NCBI GenBank assembly: GCA_019415525.1
Contig: DXZA01000057.1
Coordinates: 1 to 64,000, forward strand
Reading direction: 5' to 3'
Length of the DNA stretch: 64,000 bases
From: Tyzzerella sp.
GTDB lineage: Bacteria > Bacillota > Clostridia > Lachnospirales > Anaerotignaceae
A program made the position numbers and the translations under genes. The notes beneath the pieces were generated by a model that had not been told where the DNA came from, did not search any database, and saw only the letters and a program-made list of their open reading frames with translations. Below, one piece after another: positions 53,302-62,109 of the stretch; position 1 is the stretch's first letter; the number at the start of each line of letters is the position of its first letter.

Positions 53302-54324
53302 ATGAAAAATATAATTTTTATGATTGAGAAATTAATGCCGGATTATATTAACTTAATAAAAAGAAGATATGATGTTCTCAAAACAGTAGAAATTTTACAA
53401 CCAGTTGGGAGAAGAAGTATATCTGCGTATCTCGATATTACAGAAAGAACGGTTAGAGGTGATATTGAGAAACTTGCCGAGCAGGGACTTTTAAATGTAG
53501 CAAAGGTTGGATTAAGTATTACCGAAAAAGGTAAGGAAGTTCTTATTGGATTGGAAGAAACTTTAAGAGAGTATAATGGTCTTTCAGTAAAAGAAAGAAA
53601 AATTGAAAATATTCTGGGGATAAAAAAGGTTCATATAGTACAAGGTGATTATGATAAAAATGATGCTGTTAAAGCTGAGCTTGGAAAATTTGCCGCAAAA
53701 GTACTTATGACAGTCGTAAATGAAGAAAGTATAATAGCTGTAACAGGTGGAACAACAGTAGCTGCTATTGTTAATGGAATGAACGAATATAATGTTAAAA
53801 AAGCAGGTATGGTAGTACCTGCAAGAGGTAGTGTTGGAAGAGATATTGAAACACAAAGTGATATTCTTGCTGCAAGACTTGCCGAAAAACTTTCAGCAGA
53901 ATATAGACTGTTAAACATTCCGGATGCTATGAGTTCACGAGCTTTAAATGAGGTAATGAATGAGCCTTCTATTCGTAAAACAGTATCAAGTATGAATAAA
54001 GCTGATGTATTAATTTTAGGGCTTGGGGAAGCTCTTGAGATGGCACGAAAGAGAAGGGTGTCAAATGAGGTTTATGAATTACTTGTAAATAAAAAAGCTA
54101 TTGCCGAAGCTTTTGGATATTATTTTGATAAAGATGGAAATGTTGTTTATGAATCTAATTTAGTTGGCTTAGGATTTGAAGATTTAAAGAGAATACCTAA
54201 TATTATTGCTGTAGCCCTTGGAAGAAAAAAGGCTTTGGGCATATCTGCTATATGTAGAAACCTTCCAGAAATGACACTTGTTATTGATGAAGGTGCTGCA
54301 AATAAAATTATTGAATTTGAATAG
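53302..54324 (+). CDS. cggR: Central glycolytic genes regulator CggR (SorC/DeoR family)
   Basis: A 340-residue repressor. An N-terminal winged helix (about 20-75; VGRRSISAYLDITERTVRGDI) precedes a SorC-type sugar-phosphate-binding domain (about 85-335; VTGGTTVAAIVNGM, VVPARGSVGRDIETQSDILA, LGLGEALEMARKRRV). In Bacillus it is released by fructose-1,6-bisphosphate. The start ATG 53302 follows AAAGGTG. A matching operator lies directly upstream, so it should repress itself and the genes behind it. The usual next gene, gap, is absent. Confidence 0.92.
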   Translation: MKNIIFMIEKLMPDYINLIKRRYDVLKTVEILQPVGRRSISAYLDITERTVRGDIEKLAEQGLLNVAKVGLSITEKGKEVLIGLEETLREYNGLSVKERKIENILGIKKVHIVQGDYDKNDAVKAELGKFAAKVLMTVVNEESIIAVTGGTTVAAIVNGMNEYNVKKAGMVVPARGSVGRDIETQSDILAARLAEKLSAEYRLLNIPDAMSSRALNEVMNEPSIRKTVSSMNKADVLILGLGEALEMARKRRVSNEVYELLVNKKAIAEAFGYYFDKDGNVVYESNLVGLGFEDLKRIPNIIAVALGRKKALGISAICRNLPEMTLVIDEGAANKIIEFE

Positions 54325-54545
54325 AGTATTAAAAGTATTTTGAATACAATTATTGCTGACAGTTATTTATTATGTTAAAATAATAATGTATAGGGCTCTA
54401 TTAAAATGGGAGAAATATAAAGAGTTTTATTTGCAAAATATAAGGATATTTTTTTATATCCAAAGACAAAATATTAAGAGATGTAATTAATTATACATTA
54501 TCTTAATTTAGAGTTTATTAAATAATTAAACCGGAGGTTGAAAAC

Positions 54546-55742
54546 ATGTTAAACAAAAAATCAGTAGACGACTTAAATGTAAAAGGTAAAAAGGTACTTG
54601 TAAGATGTGACTTTAATGTGCCAATTATTGATGGAAAAATTACAGACGAAAATAGAATCGTTGCTGCACTTCCTACAATTAAAAAACTTATTGCTGATGG
54701 TGCTAAAGTTATATTATGTTCACATATGGGTAAACCAAAGGGAGAACCAAAACCAGAACTTTCACTTGCTCCAGTTGCAGTAAGATTATCAGAAAAACTT
54801 GGAATCAATGTTGTATTTGCTAAAGATGACAATGTTGTAGGTGAAAATGCTAAAAAAGCTGTTGCTGAAATGAAAGATGGAGATGTTGTTCTTCTTGAAA
54901 ATACACGTTATAGAAAAGAAGAAACAAAAAATGAAGAAAACTTCAGCAAAGAACTTGCAAGCCTTGCAGATGTATATGTAAATGATGCTTTTGGTTCAAG
55001 CCATAGAGCTCATTGTTCAACTGTTGGTGTTACAAACTTCGTTAGTGAATCAGCTGTTGGATACCTTATGGATAAAGAAATAGCTTTCCTTGGAAACGCT
55101 GTTGAAAACCCAGTTAGACCTTTCGTTGCTATCCTTGGTGGTGCAAAAGTTTCTGATAAAATTAATGTAATTAACAACCTTCTTGAAAAAGTAGATACAC
55201 TTATTATCGGTGGTGGTATGGCTTACACATTCGCTGTTGCTCAAGGTGGTAAAGTTGGTAAATCACTTCTTGAACTTGACAAAGTTGATTATGCTAAAGA
55301 AATGATGAAAAAAGCAGAAGAAAAAGGTGTTAAATTACTTCTTCCAATAGATACAGTTATTTCACAGGAATTCAGTAATGATGCTGAAACAAAAGTAGTT
55401 CCTACACTTGAAATTCCAGATGAATGGGAAGGTCTTGATATTGGACCAAAAACAAGAGAACTTTATGCTGAAGCATTAAAAGGTGCTAAAACAGTTATTT
55501 GGAACGGACCTATGGGTGTATTTGAAATGCCTACATTTGCTAAAGGTACAATAGCTGTTGCTGAAGCTATGGCTGCTCTTGAAGGTGCAACAACAATCAT
55601 TGGTGGTGGTGACTCTGCTGCAGCTGTAAATCAGCTTGGATTTGGTGATAAAATGAGCCATATCTCAACAGGTGGTGGTGCTTCACTTGAATTCCTTGAA
55701 GGAAAAGAATTACCAGGTGTTGCAGCTGTTAATGATAAATAA
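54546..55742 (+). CDS. pgk: Phosphoglycerate kinase
   Basis: A 398-residue glycolytic kinase transferring phosphate from 1,3-bisphosphoglycerate to ADP. It has RCDFNVPI, SHMGKPKG, the substrate-binding ENTRY-like segment LLENTRYRKEE, the hinge region LGGAKVSDKI, and the nucleotide-site GGGDSAAAV. Length is normal. GGAGG precedes the ATG. It lies 221 bases after cggR without a terminator between them; a weak AT-rich promoter may add expression. Followed by tpiA. Confidence 0.97.
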   Translation: MLNKKSVDDLNVKGKKVLVRCDFNVPIIDGKITDENRIVAALPTIKKLIADGAKVILCSHMGKPKGEPKPELSLAPVAVRLSEKLGINVVFAKDDNVVGENAKKAVAEMKDGDVVLLENTRYRKEETKNEENFSKELASLADVYVNDAFGSSHRAHCSTVGVTNFVSESAVGYLMDKEIAFLGNAVENPVRPFVAILGGAKVSDKINVINNLLEKVDTLIIGGGMAYTFAVAQGGKVGKSLLELDKVDYAKEMMKKAEEKGVKLLLPIDTVISQEFSNDAETKVVPTLEIPDEWEGLDIGPKTRELYAEALKGAKTVIWNGPMGVFEMPTFAKGTIAVAEAMAALEGATTIIGGGDSAAAVNQLGFGDKMSHISTGGGASLEFLEGKELPGVAAVNDK

Positions 55743-55799
55743 TTTAAAAATAATACTTATATAAATTGCTATTTTGGTTTGAAAGGAAGCGTTTATTTT

Positions 55800-56543
55800 A
55801 TGAGAAAGAAAATTGTAGCAGGAAACTGGAAAATGAATAAAACTCCACAGGAAGCTTTAGCACTTGTAGAGCTTTTAAAAGACAAAGTAAATACAGATAA
55901 AGTTGACGTAGTATTCTGCGTACCTGCAGTTGACCTTATACCTGTAATCGATGCATTAAAAGGTACAAACATTGCAGTTGGTGCTCAGAACATGTTCTAT
56001 GAAGAAAGTGGAGCTTACACAGGTGAAATTTCTCCAGCTATGCTTACAGAAATCGGTGTAAAATACGTTGTTATCGGACATTCTGAAAGAAGAGAATACT
56101 TTGCAGAAACAGATGAAACTGTAAACAAAAAAGTTAAAAAAGCTATTGAACATGGTATAACACCTATCATGTGCTGTGGTGAAACTCTTGAACAGAGAGA
56201 ACTTGGAATTGCTGTTGATTTCATAAGAACACAGATTAAGAGTGGCCTTGCTGGAATTAGTGCAGAAGATGTTAAAAAAGTTGTTATCGCTTACGAACCA
56301 ATCTGGGCTATTGGAACAGGTAAAACAGCTACTAGCGAACAGGCTGAAGAAATCTGTGCTGCTATTAGAACAGTACTTGGAGAAGTTTATGGTGCAGAAA
56401 CAGCTGAAGAAGTTAGAATTCAGTATGGCGGAAGCGTAAATGGTAAAAATGCTGCTGAATTATTCGGTATGCCAAACATTGACGGTGGACTCGTTGGTGG
56501 AGCAAGCCTTAAAGAAGAATTTTCACAGATTGTTAATTACTAA
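55800..56543 (+). CDS. tpiA: Triose-phosphate isomerase
   Basis: A 247-residue TIM-barrel enzyme interconverting dihydroxyacetone phosphate and glyceraldehyde-3-phosphate. It carries GNWKMNK (catalytic Lys), VIGHSERREYF (catalytic His) and the family signature AYEPIWAIGTG (catalytic Glu). I start at ATG 55800 after AAAGGAAG, matching the normal N-terminus; the frame is open 21 bases earlier. Second metabolic gene of the operon. Confidence 0.97.
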   Translation: MRKKIVAGNWKMNKTPQEALALVELLKDKVNTDKVDVVFCVPAVDLIPVIDALKGTNIAVGAQNMFYEESGAYTGEISPAMLTEIGVKYVVIGHSERREYFAETDETVNKKVKKAIEHGITPIMCCGETLEQRELGIAVDFIRTQIKSGLAGISAEDVKKVVIAYEPIWAIGTGKTATSEQAEEICAAIRTVLGEVYGAETAEEVRIQYGGSVNGKNAAELFGMPNIDGGLVGGASLKEEFSQIVNY

Positions 56544-56560
56544 TTATAAATTTTAATTTA

Positions 56561-56582
56561 GGGCGGGCTTAATTGTCCGCCC
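56561..56582 (+). promoter_or_regulatory. GC-rich hairpin between tpiA and gpmI
   Basis: GGGCGG / CCGCCC with a loop of about ten bases lies in the 62-base gap and is unusually GC-rich for this genome. There is no T run after it, so it is more likely to stabilise the tpiA mRNA or mark a processing site than to terminate fully. Confidence 0.65.
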
Positions 56583-56605
56583 TTAGTTTTAGGAGGAATA
56601 AAAAA

Positions 56606-58150
56606 ATGAGTAAGAAACCAACAGTTTTAATGATACTTGACGGTTTTGGTCTTAATGACAAAGTAGAAGGTAATGCAGTAAAACAGGCAAATACACCTGT
56701 TATTGATGGTATAGTTAAAAAATATCCTTGTGTTAAAGGATATGCAAGTGGTCTTGCAGTAGGTCTTCCAGATGGACAGATGGGTAACTCTGAAGTTGGT
56801 CATCTTAACATGGGTGCAGGAAGAATTGTATATCAGGAACTTACAAGAATAACAAAAGCTATTGAAGATGGTGATTTCTTCACAAATGAAGCTCTTCTTG
56901 ATGCTGTTGAAAATTGCAAAAAGAATGATTCAGCTCTTCACCTTTTTGGTCTTTTATCAGATGGTGGTGTTCATAGCCATAATACACATCTTTATGCACT
57001 TTTAGAGCTTGCTAAAAGAAATGGACTTACAAAAGTTTATGTACATGCTTTCCTTGATGGTAGAGATACACCTCCTGCATCAGGTAAAGATTATCTTGCA
57101 GAACTTGAAGCTAAAATGGCTGAAATTGGTGTAGGTAAAATTGCTACAATAAGCGGAAGATACTATGCAATGGATAGAGATAGCCGTTGGGAAAGAGTTC
57201 AGACAGCTTATGATGCTATCGTTCTTGGAAAAGGAAACAAAGCTTCAAGCTCAGCTGAATGTATTGAAAAATCATATGATGATGAAAAAACAGATGAATT
57301 CGTAATTCCTACATGTATAGTTGATAGCGAAGGAAACCCTGTTGGTACAGTAAATGATAATGACTCAGTTATATTCTTTAACTTTAGACCTGACAGAGCA
57401 AGAGAAATCACAAGAACATTCTGTGATGATAACTTTAATGGTTTTGTAAGAGAAAAATATCCTACTGTAAAATTTGTTACATTTACAGAATATGATGTAA
57501 CTATTGAAAATAAAGAAATTGCTTTCAAACCACAGAAACTTACAAATACACTTGGTGAATATATTTCATCACTTGGTCTTAAACAGTTAAGAACAGCTGA
57601 AACAGAAAAATATGCTCATGTTACATTCTTCTTTAATGGTGGCGTTGAAGAACCAAATGAAGGTGAAGACAGACTTCTTGTTCCATCTCCAAAGGTTGCA
57701 ACATATGACCTTAAACCAGAAATGAGTGCTGTTGAAGTAACTGACGGACTTGTTGAAAAAATCGAAAGTGGAGTTTATGACCTTATAATTGTAAACTATG
57801 CTAACCCTGATATGGTTGGACATACAGGAATTATGTCTGCTGCAATCAAAGCTGTTGAAACAGTTGATACTTGTATCGGACGTGTTCTTGAATCATTATT
57901 AAAAGTAGATGGTCAGATGTTTATTTGTGCAGATCATGGTAATAGTGACCAGCTTGTAGATTATACAACAGGTGAAGCTTTCACAGCTCATACAACAAAC
58001 CCTGTTCCATTTATACTTGTAAACTATAAAGAAGGTGTAGGTCTTAAAGAAGGCGGAAAGCTTGCTGATATAGCTCCAACACTTCTTGAAATGATGGGAC
58101 TTCCACAGCCTGTTGAAATGACAGGAGAAAGTCTTCTTATAAATAAATAA
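56606..58150 (+). CDS. gpmI: 2,3-bisphosphoglycerate-independent phosphoglycerate mutase
   Basis: A 514-residue manganese-dependent mutase of the alkaline-phosphatase superfamily, interconverting 3- and 2-phosphoglycerate. It has LMILDGFGLND (metal Asp), MGNSEVGHLNMGAGR (phospho-serine), FLDGRDTPP, NFRPDRARE, and the late ADHGNSDQLVD metal site. I start at ATG 56606 after AGGAGG. Last gene of the operon, ending at a strong terminator. Confidence 0.97.
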   Translation: MSKKPTVLMILDGFGLNDKVEGNAVKQANTPVIDGIVKKYPCVKGYASGLAVGLPDGQMGNSEVGHLNMGAGRIVYQELTRITKAIEDGDFFTNEALLDAVENCKKNDSALHLFGLLSDGGVHSHNTHLYALLELAKRNGLTKVYVHAFLDGRDTPPASGKDYLAELEAKMAEIGVGKIATISGRYYAMDRDSRWERVQTAYDAIVLGKGNKASSSAECIEKSYDDEKTDEFVIPTCIVDSEGNPVGTVNDNDSVIFFNFRPDRAREITRTFCDDNFNGFVREKYPTVKFVTFTEYDVTIENKEIAFKPQKLTNTLGEYISSLGLKQLRTAETEKYAHVTFFFNGGVEEPNEGEDRLLVPSPKVATYDLKPEMSAVEVTDGLVEKIESGVYDLIIVNYANPDMVGHTGIMSAAIKAVETVDTCIGRVLESLLKVDGQMFICADHGNSDQLVDYTTGEAFTAHTTNPVPFILVNYKEGVGLKEGGKLADIAPTLLEMMGLPQPVEMTGESLLINK

Positions 58151-58151
58151 T

Positions 58152-58187
58152 TAAAAAAACCGTGGATATTATCCACGGTTTTTTTAA
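58152..58187. terminator. Bidirectional terminator after gpmI
   Basis: The perfect stem AAAAAAACCGTGGAT / ATCCACGGTTTTTTT with an ATT loop serves gpmI and the converging small gene. Confidence 0.95.
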
Positions 58188-58723
58188 TAAATATAATCTT
58201 CATTATATAGTTCTTGAGATTTATTTTTATCAAAGTAATCATACATTTCAAAATTAAATTTTTCCTTAAATAAATCTAATGAAATATGGTCTAACAATTT
58301 TATAATATTTTCAGGTATAAGAGAATTTTGTTCATTTATAAATATTACACAATAGTTTGGTTTTAATTTTGGGCATGTTAATTCAAATATAGAATTATTA
58401 TCTAAAGAACAATTTTTTATATCTCTGTGATAATGAGGATAATATATTGAACCTATAAAATATTTTATTTTTCCTTCTTTAAGAAGTTTGTATTGTGATA
58501 TGAAGTAATCATAATTTATATCACATTTTTCTATGTATTCATTATTTTTTATAATATCTTCAATACCTTTAATATTATAAAAATCCATACTAAAAAATAT
58601 ATCTTCTTCATTTTTTGTATTTAATATTGATAATTCAACACTGTTTATATCATTTCTTTTAAAATTACCTATATTATAATAAGCATACCAATAATCACAA
58701 TGATAAATATTAATATATTTCAT
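58184..58723 (-). CDS. Hypothetical protein
   Basis: A 179-residue soluble protein rich in Asn, Ile, Tyr and Asp. No motif recognised. The start has GAGGTGG upstream. Very low GC even for this genome. It stands alone between a terminator and a small membrane protein gene. May be accessory DNA; no function offered. Confidence 0.6.
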   Translation of the reverse strand: MKYINIYHCDYWYAYYNIGNFKRNDINSVELSILNTKNEEDIFFSMDFYNIKGIEDIIKNNEYIEKCDINYDYFISQYKLLKEGKIKYFIGSIYYPHYHRDIKNCSLDNNSIFELTCPKLKPNYCVIFINEQNSLIPENIIKLLDHISLDLFKEKFNFEMYDYFDKNKSQELYNEDYIY

Positions 58724-58801
58724 TAAACCACCTCATTAGTTTTATTTTTTAATAATAGCATGTTTATATTAAACAAAAAATAAACTGGTGGTATAAATTT
58801 A

Positions 58802-59218
58802 TTAATGTTTATTAGATTTTGTATTAACTCCCAAAACTCCTCCTATCATTCCTCCGGCAATAGATATAATAATAGTTGTTAATTTTCCAAAATCAAATGT
58901 AAAATCTGCTCCTGATAATATACATATAATAAATATAATAAAAGAATATATTATGCCTGAAATAGCACCCCATATAAATCCTTTTTTTCCAAATGAAGCT
59001 GCTGTATCAAATCCTGAAATTAAAGTTGCTACTGCTGTACATATAAGAGATATGGTTGATACCTTTGATTCATCAAAATCTGTGTATGTAAGCAATATTG
59101 CCATACCAATAAATACTATTGCAGTAATAAGAATAGCTATAATTTGAGGCTTTATTATATTTGTAATAATATTTAAAAGCTCCAAGTTTTTTTTCTGAAT
59201 ATTTTTTGTATTATCCAT
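58802..59218 (-). CDS. Four-helix membrane protein, TIGR04086-like
   Basis: A 138-residue protein with four hydrophobic helices in two pairs, with a glycine-rich turn (SGFDTAASFGKKGFIWGAISG) and IAGGMIGGVLGVN near the end. This agrees with the TIGR04086 family of small Firmicutes membrane proteins, of unknown role and sometimes found near preprotein translocase genes. RBS is AGAGGT. It is in its own reverse-strand unit, divergent from the MATE genes. Confidence 0.7.
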   Translation of the reverse strand: MDNTKNIQKKNLELLNIITNIIKPQIIAILITAIVFIGMAILLTYTDFDESKVSTISLICTAVATLISGFDTAASFGKKGFIWGAISGIIYSFIIFIICILSGADFTFDFGKLTTIIISIAGGMIGGVLGVNTKSNKH

Positions 59219-59368
59219 AACATATTACCTCTTCTATATATTTATGAAACAATATATGCTTTGTATTATTTTTTATGCGTATAATACTATATACTTATTA
59301 TATTCATTATGTTATAATTCCGTAGATAATGTAATAATTATTTGAATTATAAGAAAGGAAGTGTTTTT

Positions 59369-60724
59369 TTGGAAGTAAGTAAGGAAAACAAAATGGGAAC
59401 AATGCCAGAGGGGAAATTACTTGTTAATATGTCTGTTCCTATAATGATTTCAATGCTTATACAGGCTCTTTACAACGTTGTTGATAGTTGGTTTGTATCA
59501 ATGGTGAGTACTGATGCTTTTGCAGCCGTTACGTTAGCATTCCCAATACAGATGCTTATGATATCAGTATCAGTAGGTACAGGAGTAGGTATAAATTCTC
59601 TTATTTCAAGAAGACTTGGTGAACAAAAGTTTCACGAGGCTAATGCAGCAGCAGAGAATGGTATATTTTTATGTATTTTAAGTAGCATTGTTTTTGCAAT
59701 ATTCGGAATATTTTTTGCAAAATCATTTATAGGTGGATTTACAACCAATCCAGATGTATTAAAAATGGGTACAGATTATTTAAGAATTTGTACTATATTT
59801 TCATTTGGTATTTTTGTTGAGGTTGCTATGGAAAGAATTATGCAAGCAACAGGAAACAGTTTTTATAATATGGTTGTTCAAGGAACAGGTGCAATAATAA
59901 ATATTGTTCTTGACCCTATATTTATATTTGGTCTTTTTGGTATGCCTAAGCTTGGAGCTATGGGTGCGGCTATAGCTACAGTTATAGGTCAGATTGTAGC
60001 TATGATTTTTGGACTTTATATTAATATTAAGAAAAATGATAAAGTTAGTATAAACATGTTCCATTTTCGTCCAAATCTTAAAATTATAGAGCATATATAT
60101 GCAGTAGGTGTACCTTCAATGGTTATGCAATCAATATCTTCTGTACTTACAATAGGTCTTAATAAAATTCTTATGACATTTTCTCAAAGTGCAGTTTCTG
60201 TATATGGTGCTTATTTTAAATTACAAAGCTTTATATTTATGCCTGTTTTTGGTCTTACAAATGGTATGATTCCTATTATAGGATATAATTATGGTGCAAA
60301 AAATAAAAAAAGAATACTTAAAACAATAAAGCTTGGTTTAATTGTTGCAGTATTAATTATGTTTGTTGGTATGATAGCCTTTCAAATTGTACCAGATAGA
60401 CTTCTTTTAATATTTAATGCAGATGCAGAAATGGTAGAAATAGGTATGCCTGCGTTAAGAATTATAAGTACAAGTTTTATATTTGCAGGAATAAGTATTG
60501 TATATTCAGCTGTTTTTCAAGCTGTTGGAAAAGCAGGATATAGTCTTATTATTTCTGTAATACGACAATTATTAGTAATACTCCCAGTTGCATATATAAT
60601 GTCAAAGATGTTTGGTCTTTCATTTGTATGGACAGCTTTCCCTATTGCTGAAGTTGTGGCACTTATAATGAGTATTATAATGTATTTAAGACTTTATAGA
60701 AAATATATAAAAACTATTGATTAA
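59369..60724 (+). CDS. MATE family efflux transporter 1
   Basis: A 451-residue membrane protein with 12 helices and the MATE layout: PIMISMLIQALYNVVDSWFV at the N-terminus, GTGVGINSLISRRLGE and a repeated second half (GVPSMVMQSISSVLTIGLN). These export cationic drugs or metabolites using Na+ or H+. I start at TTG 59369 after AAAGGAAG. Fifteen bases before a second MATE gene; the two may form a complex or simply be paralogues. Confidence 0.92.
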   Translation: MEVSKENKMGTMPEGKLLVNMSVPIMISMLIQALYNVVDSWFVSMVSTDAFAAVTLAFPIQMLMISVSVGTGVGINSLISRRLGEQKFHEANAAAENGIFLCILSSIVFAIFGIFFAKSFIGGFTTNPDVLKMGTDYLRICTIFSFGIFVEVAMERIMQATGNSFYNMVVQGTGAIINIVLDPIFIFGLFGMPKLGAMGAAIATVIGQIVAMIFGLYINIKKNDKVSINMFHFRPNLKIIEHIYAVGVPSMVMQSISSVLTIGLNKILMTFSQSAVSVYGAYFKLQSFIFMPVFGLTNGMIPIIGYNYGAKNKKRILKTIKLGLIVAVLIMFVGMIAFQIVPDRLLLIFNADAEMVEIGMPALRIISTSFIFAGISIVYSAVFQAVGKAGYSLIISVIRQLLVILPVAYIMSKMFGLSFVWTAFPIAEVVALIMSIIMYLRLYRKYIKTID

Positions 60725-60739
60725 AAGGAGGTTATAAAT

Positions 60740-62068
60740 ATGGAAAAAGACTTGACTAAAGGTAATGTAACTAAGTCTATAATGCTTTTTGCAATACCAA
60801 TGATATTGGGTAATATGCTTCAACAGTTTTATAATATAGCAGATACATTTATAGTGGGTAAATTTGTTGGTTCAAATGCACTTGCGGCAGTAGGTACGTC
60901 TTTTTCACTTATGGTATTTATAACATCTGTAATAATAGGTTTATGTATGGGTAGTGGAGTTTTATTTTCCATGTATTATGGAGGAGAAGACTTTGAAAAT
61001 CTCAAAAAAAGTTTGTTTATGTCTTTTGTGTCAATATTTATAGTAACTGTTTTAATAAATATAATTGTATTTATTTTTATAGATGAAATTCTTTCTCTTC
61101 TTCAAGTAGATACTGTTATAGTTGAAATGACAAAGGAATATTTAACGGTTATATTTACTGGAATAATATTTGTGTATGTATATAATTTTTTTGCTTGTTT
61201 TTTAAGAAGTATAGGTAATTCATCTGTACCTGTAATATGTATGGGTATATCAGCAGTTATGAATATTGTTCTAGATATTGTTTTTGTATGTTTTTTTAAT
61301 ATGGGAGTTTTTGGTGCTGCTTTTGCAACGGTTATAGCACAGTTTTTTTCTGCTATTTCAATAGCTATATATTCTTTTATTAAAATTCCATATACTCGTA
61401 TAAAAAAAGAACATATGAAGTTTGAAAAAGATATGTTAAAAAGAATTATTAATTATTCATCTCTTACAAGTGTACAACAATCAGTAATGAATTTTGGAAT
61501 ACTTATGATACAAGGTCTTGTAAATAGTTTTGGTGTAGCTGTAACAGCAGCTTTTGCAGCAGCAGTAAAGATAGATGCCTTTGCATATATGCCAGTACAA
61601 GATTTTGGTAATGCTTTTTCTACATATATAGCACAAAATATGGGTGCAGGAAAAAAGGAACGTATACATAAAGGCATAAAATCTTCAATAAAAATGTCTG
61701 TTATATTTAGTATAATAATTTCAATTATAGTTTTTATATTCGCAAAATATTTAATGCTTATATTTGTAAAAAGTGATGAAATAAATATAATTAATATAGG
61801 TGTTGAGTATTTAAGAATTGAAGGTGCATTTTACTTTGGTATTGGTATTTTATTTATACTTTATGGATTATATAGAGGACTCGGTAGAGCAGGAATGTCT
61901 GTTGTACTTACAGTAATATCATTAGGAAGTAGAGTTCTTATTGCATATACTCTTGCACCTAGACCATCAATAGGTCTTTATGGTATATGGTGGGCAATTC
62001 CAATAGGTTGGATTTTAGCTGATATAACAGGACTTTTATATTATTTAAAAATAAAGAAAAGTATATAA
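60740..62068 (+). CDS. MATE family efflux transporter 2
   Basis: A 442-residue 12-helix MATE protein (FAIPMILGNMLQQFYNIADTF, GLCMGSGVLFSMYYGG). It differs clearly from MATE 1, so this is not a recent duplication. RBS is AAAGGAGG. Shares one transcript with MATE 1 and ends at a terminator facing enolase 2. Substrate unknown. Confidence 0.92.
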   Translation: MEKDLTKGNVTKSIMLFAIPMILGNMLQQFYNIADTFIVGKFVGSNALAAVGTSFSLMVFITSVIIGLCMGSGVLFSMYYGGEDFENLKKSLFMSFVSIFIVTVLINIIVFIFIDEILSLLQVDTVIVEMTKEYLTVIFTGIIFVYVYNFFACFLRSIGNSSVPVICMGISAVMNIVLDIVFVCFFNMGVFGAAFATVIAQFFSAISIAIYSFIKIPYTRIKKEHMKFEKDMLKRIINYSSLTSVQQSVMNFGILMIQGLVNSFGVAVTAAFAAAVKIDAFAYMPVQDFGNAFSTYIAQNMGAGKKERIHKGIKSSIKMSVIFSIIISIIVFIFAKYLMLIFVKSDEINIINIGVEYLRIEGAFYFGIGILFILYGLYRGLGRAGMSVVLTVISLGSRVLIAYTLAPRPSIGLYGIWWAIPIGWILADITGLLYYLKIKKSI

Positions 62069-62071
62069 AAT

Positions 62072-62108
62072 AAAAAACACCTTGAAAACTATTCAAGGTG
62101 TTTTTCTT
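62072..62108. terminator. Bidirectional terminator, MATE 2 / enolase 2
   Basis: The stem AAAAACACCTTGAA / TTCAAGGTGTTTTT with a five-base loop lies between converging genes. Confidence 0.93.
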
Positions 62109-62109
62109 T

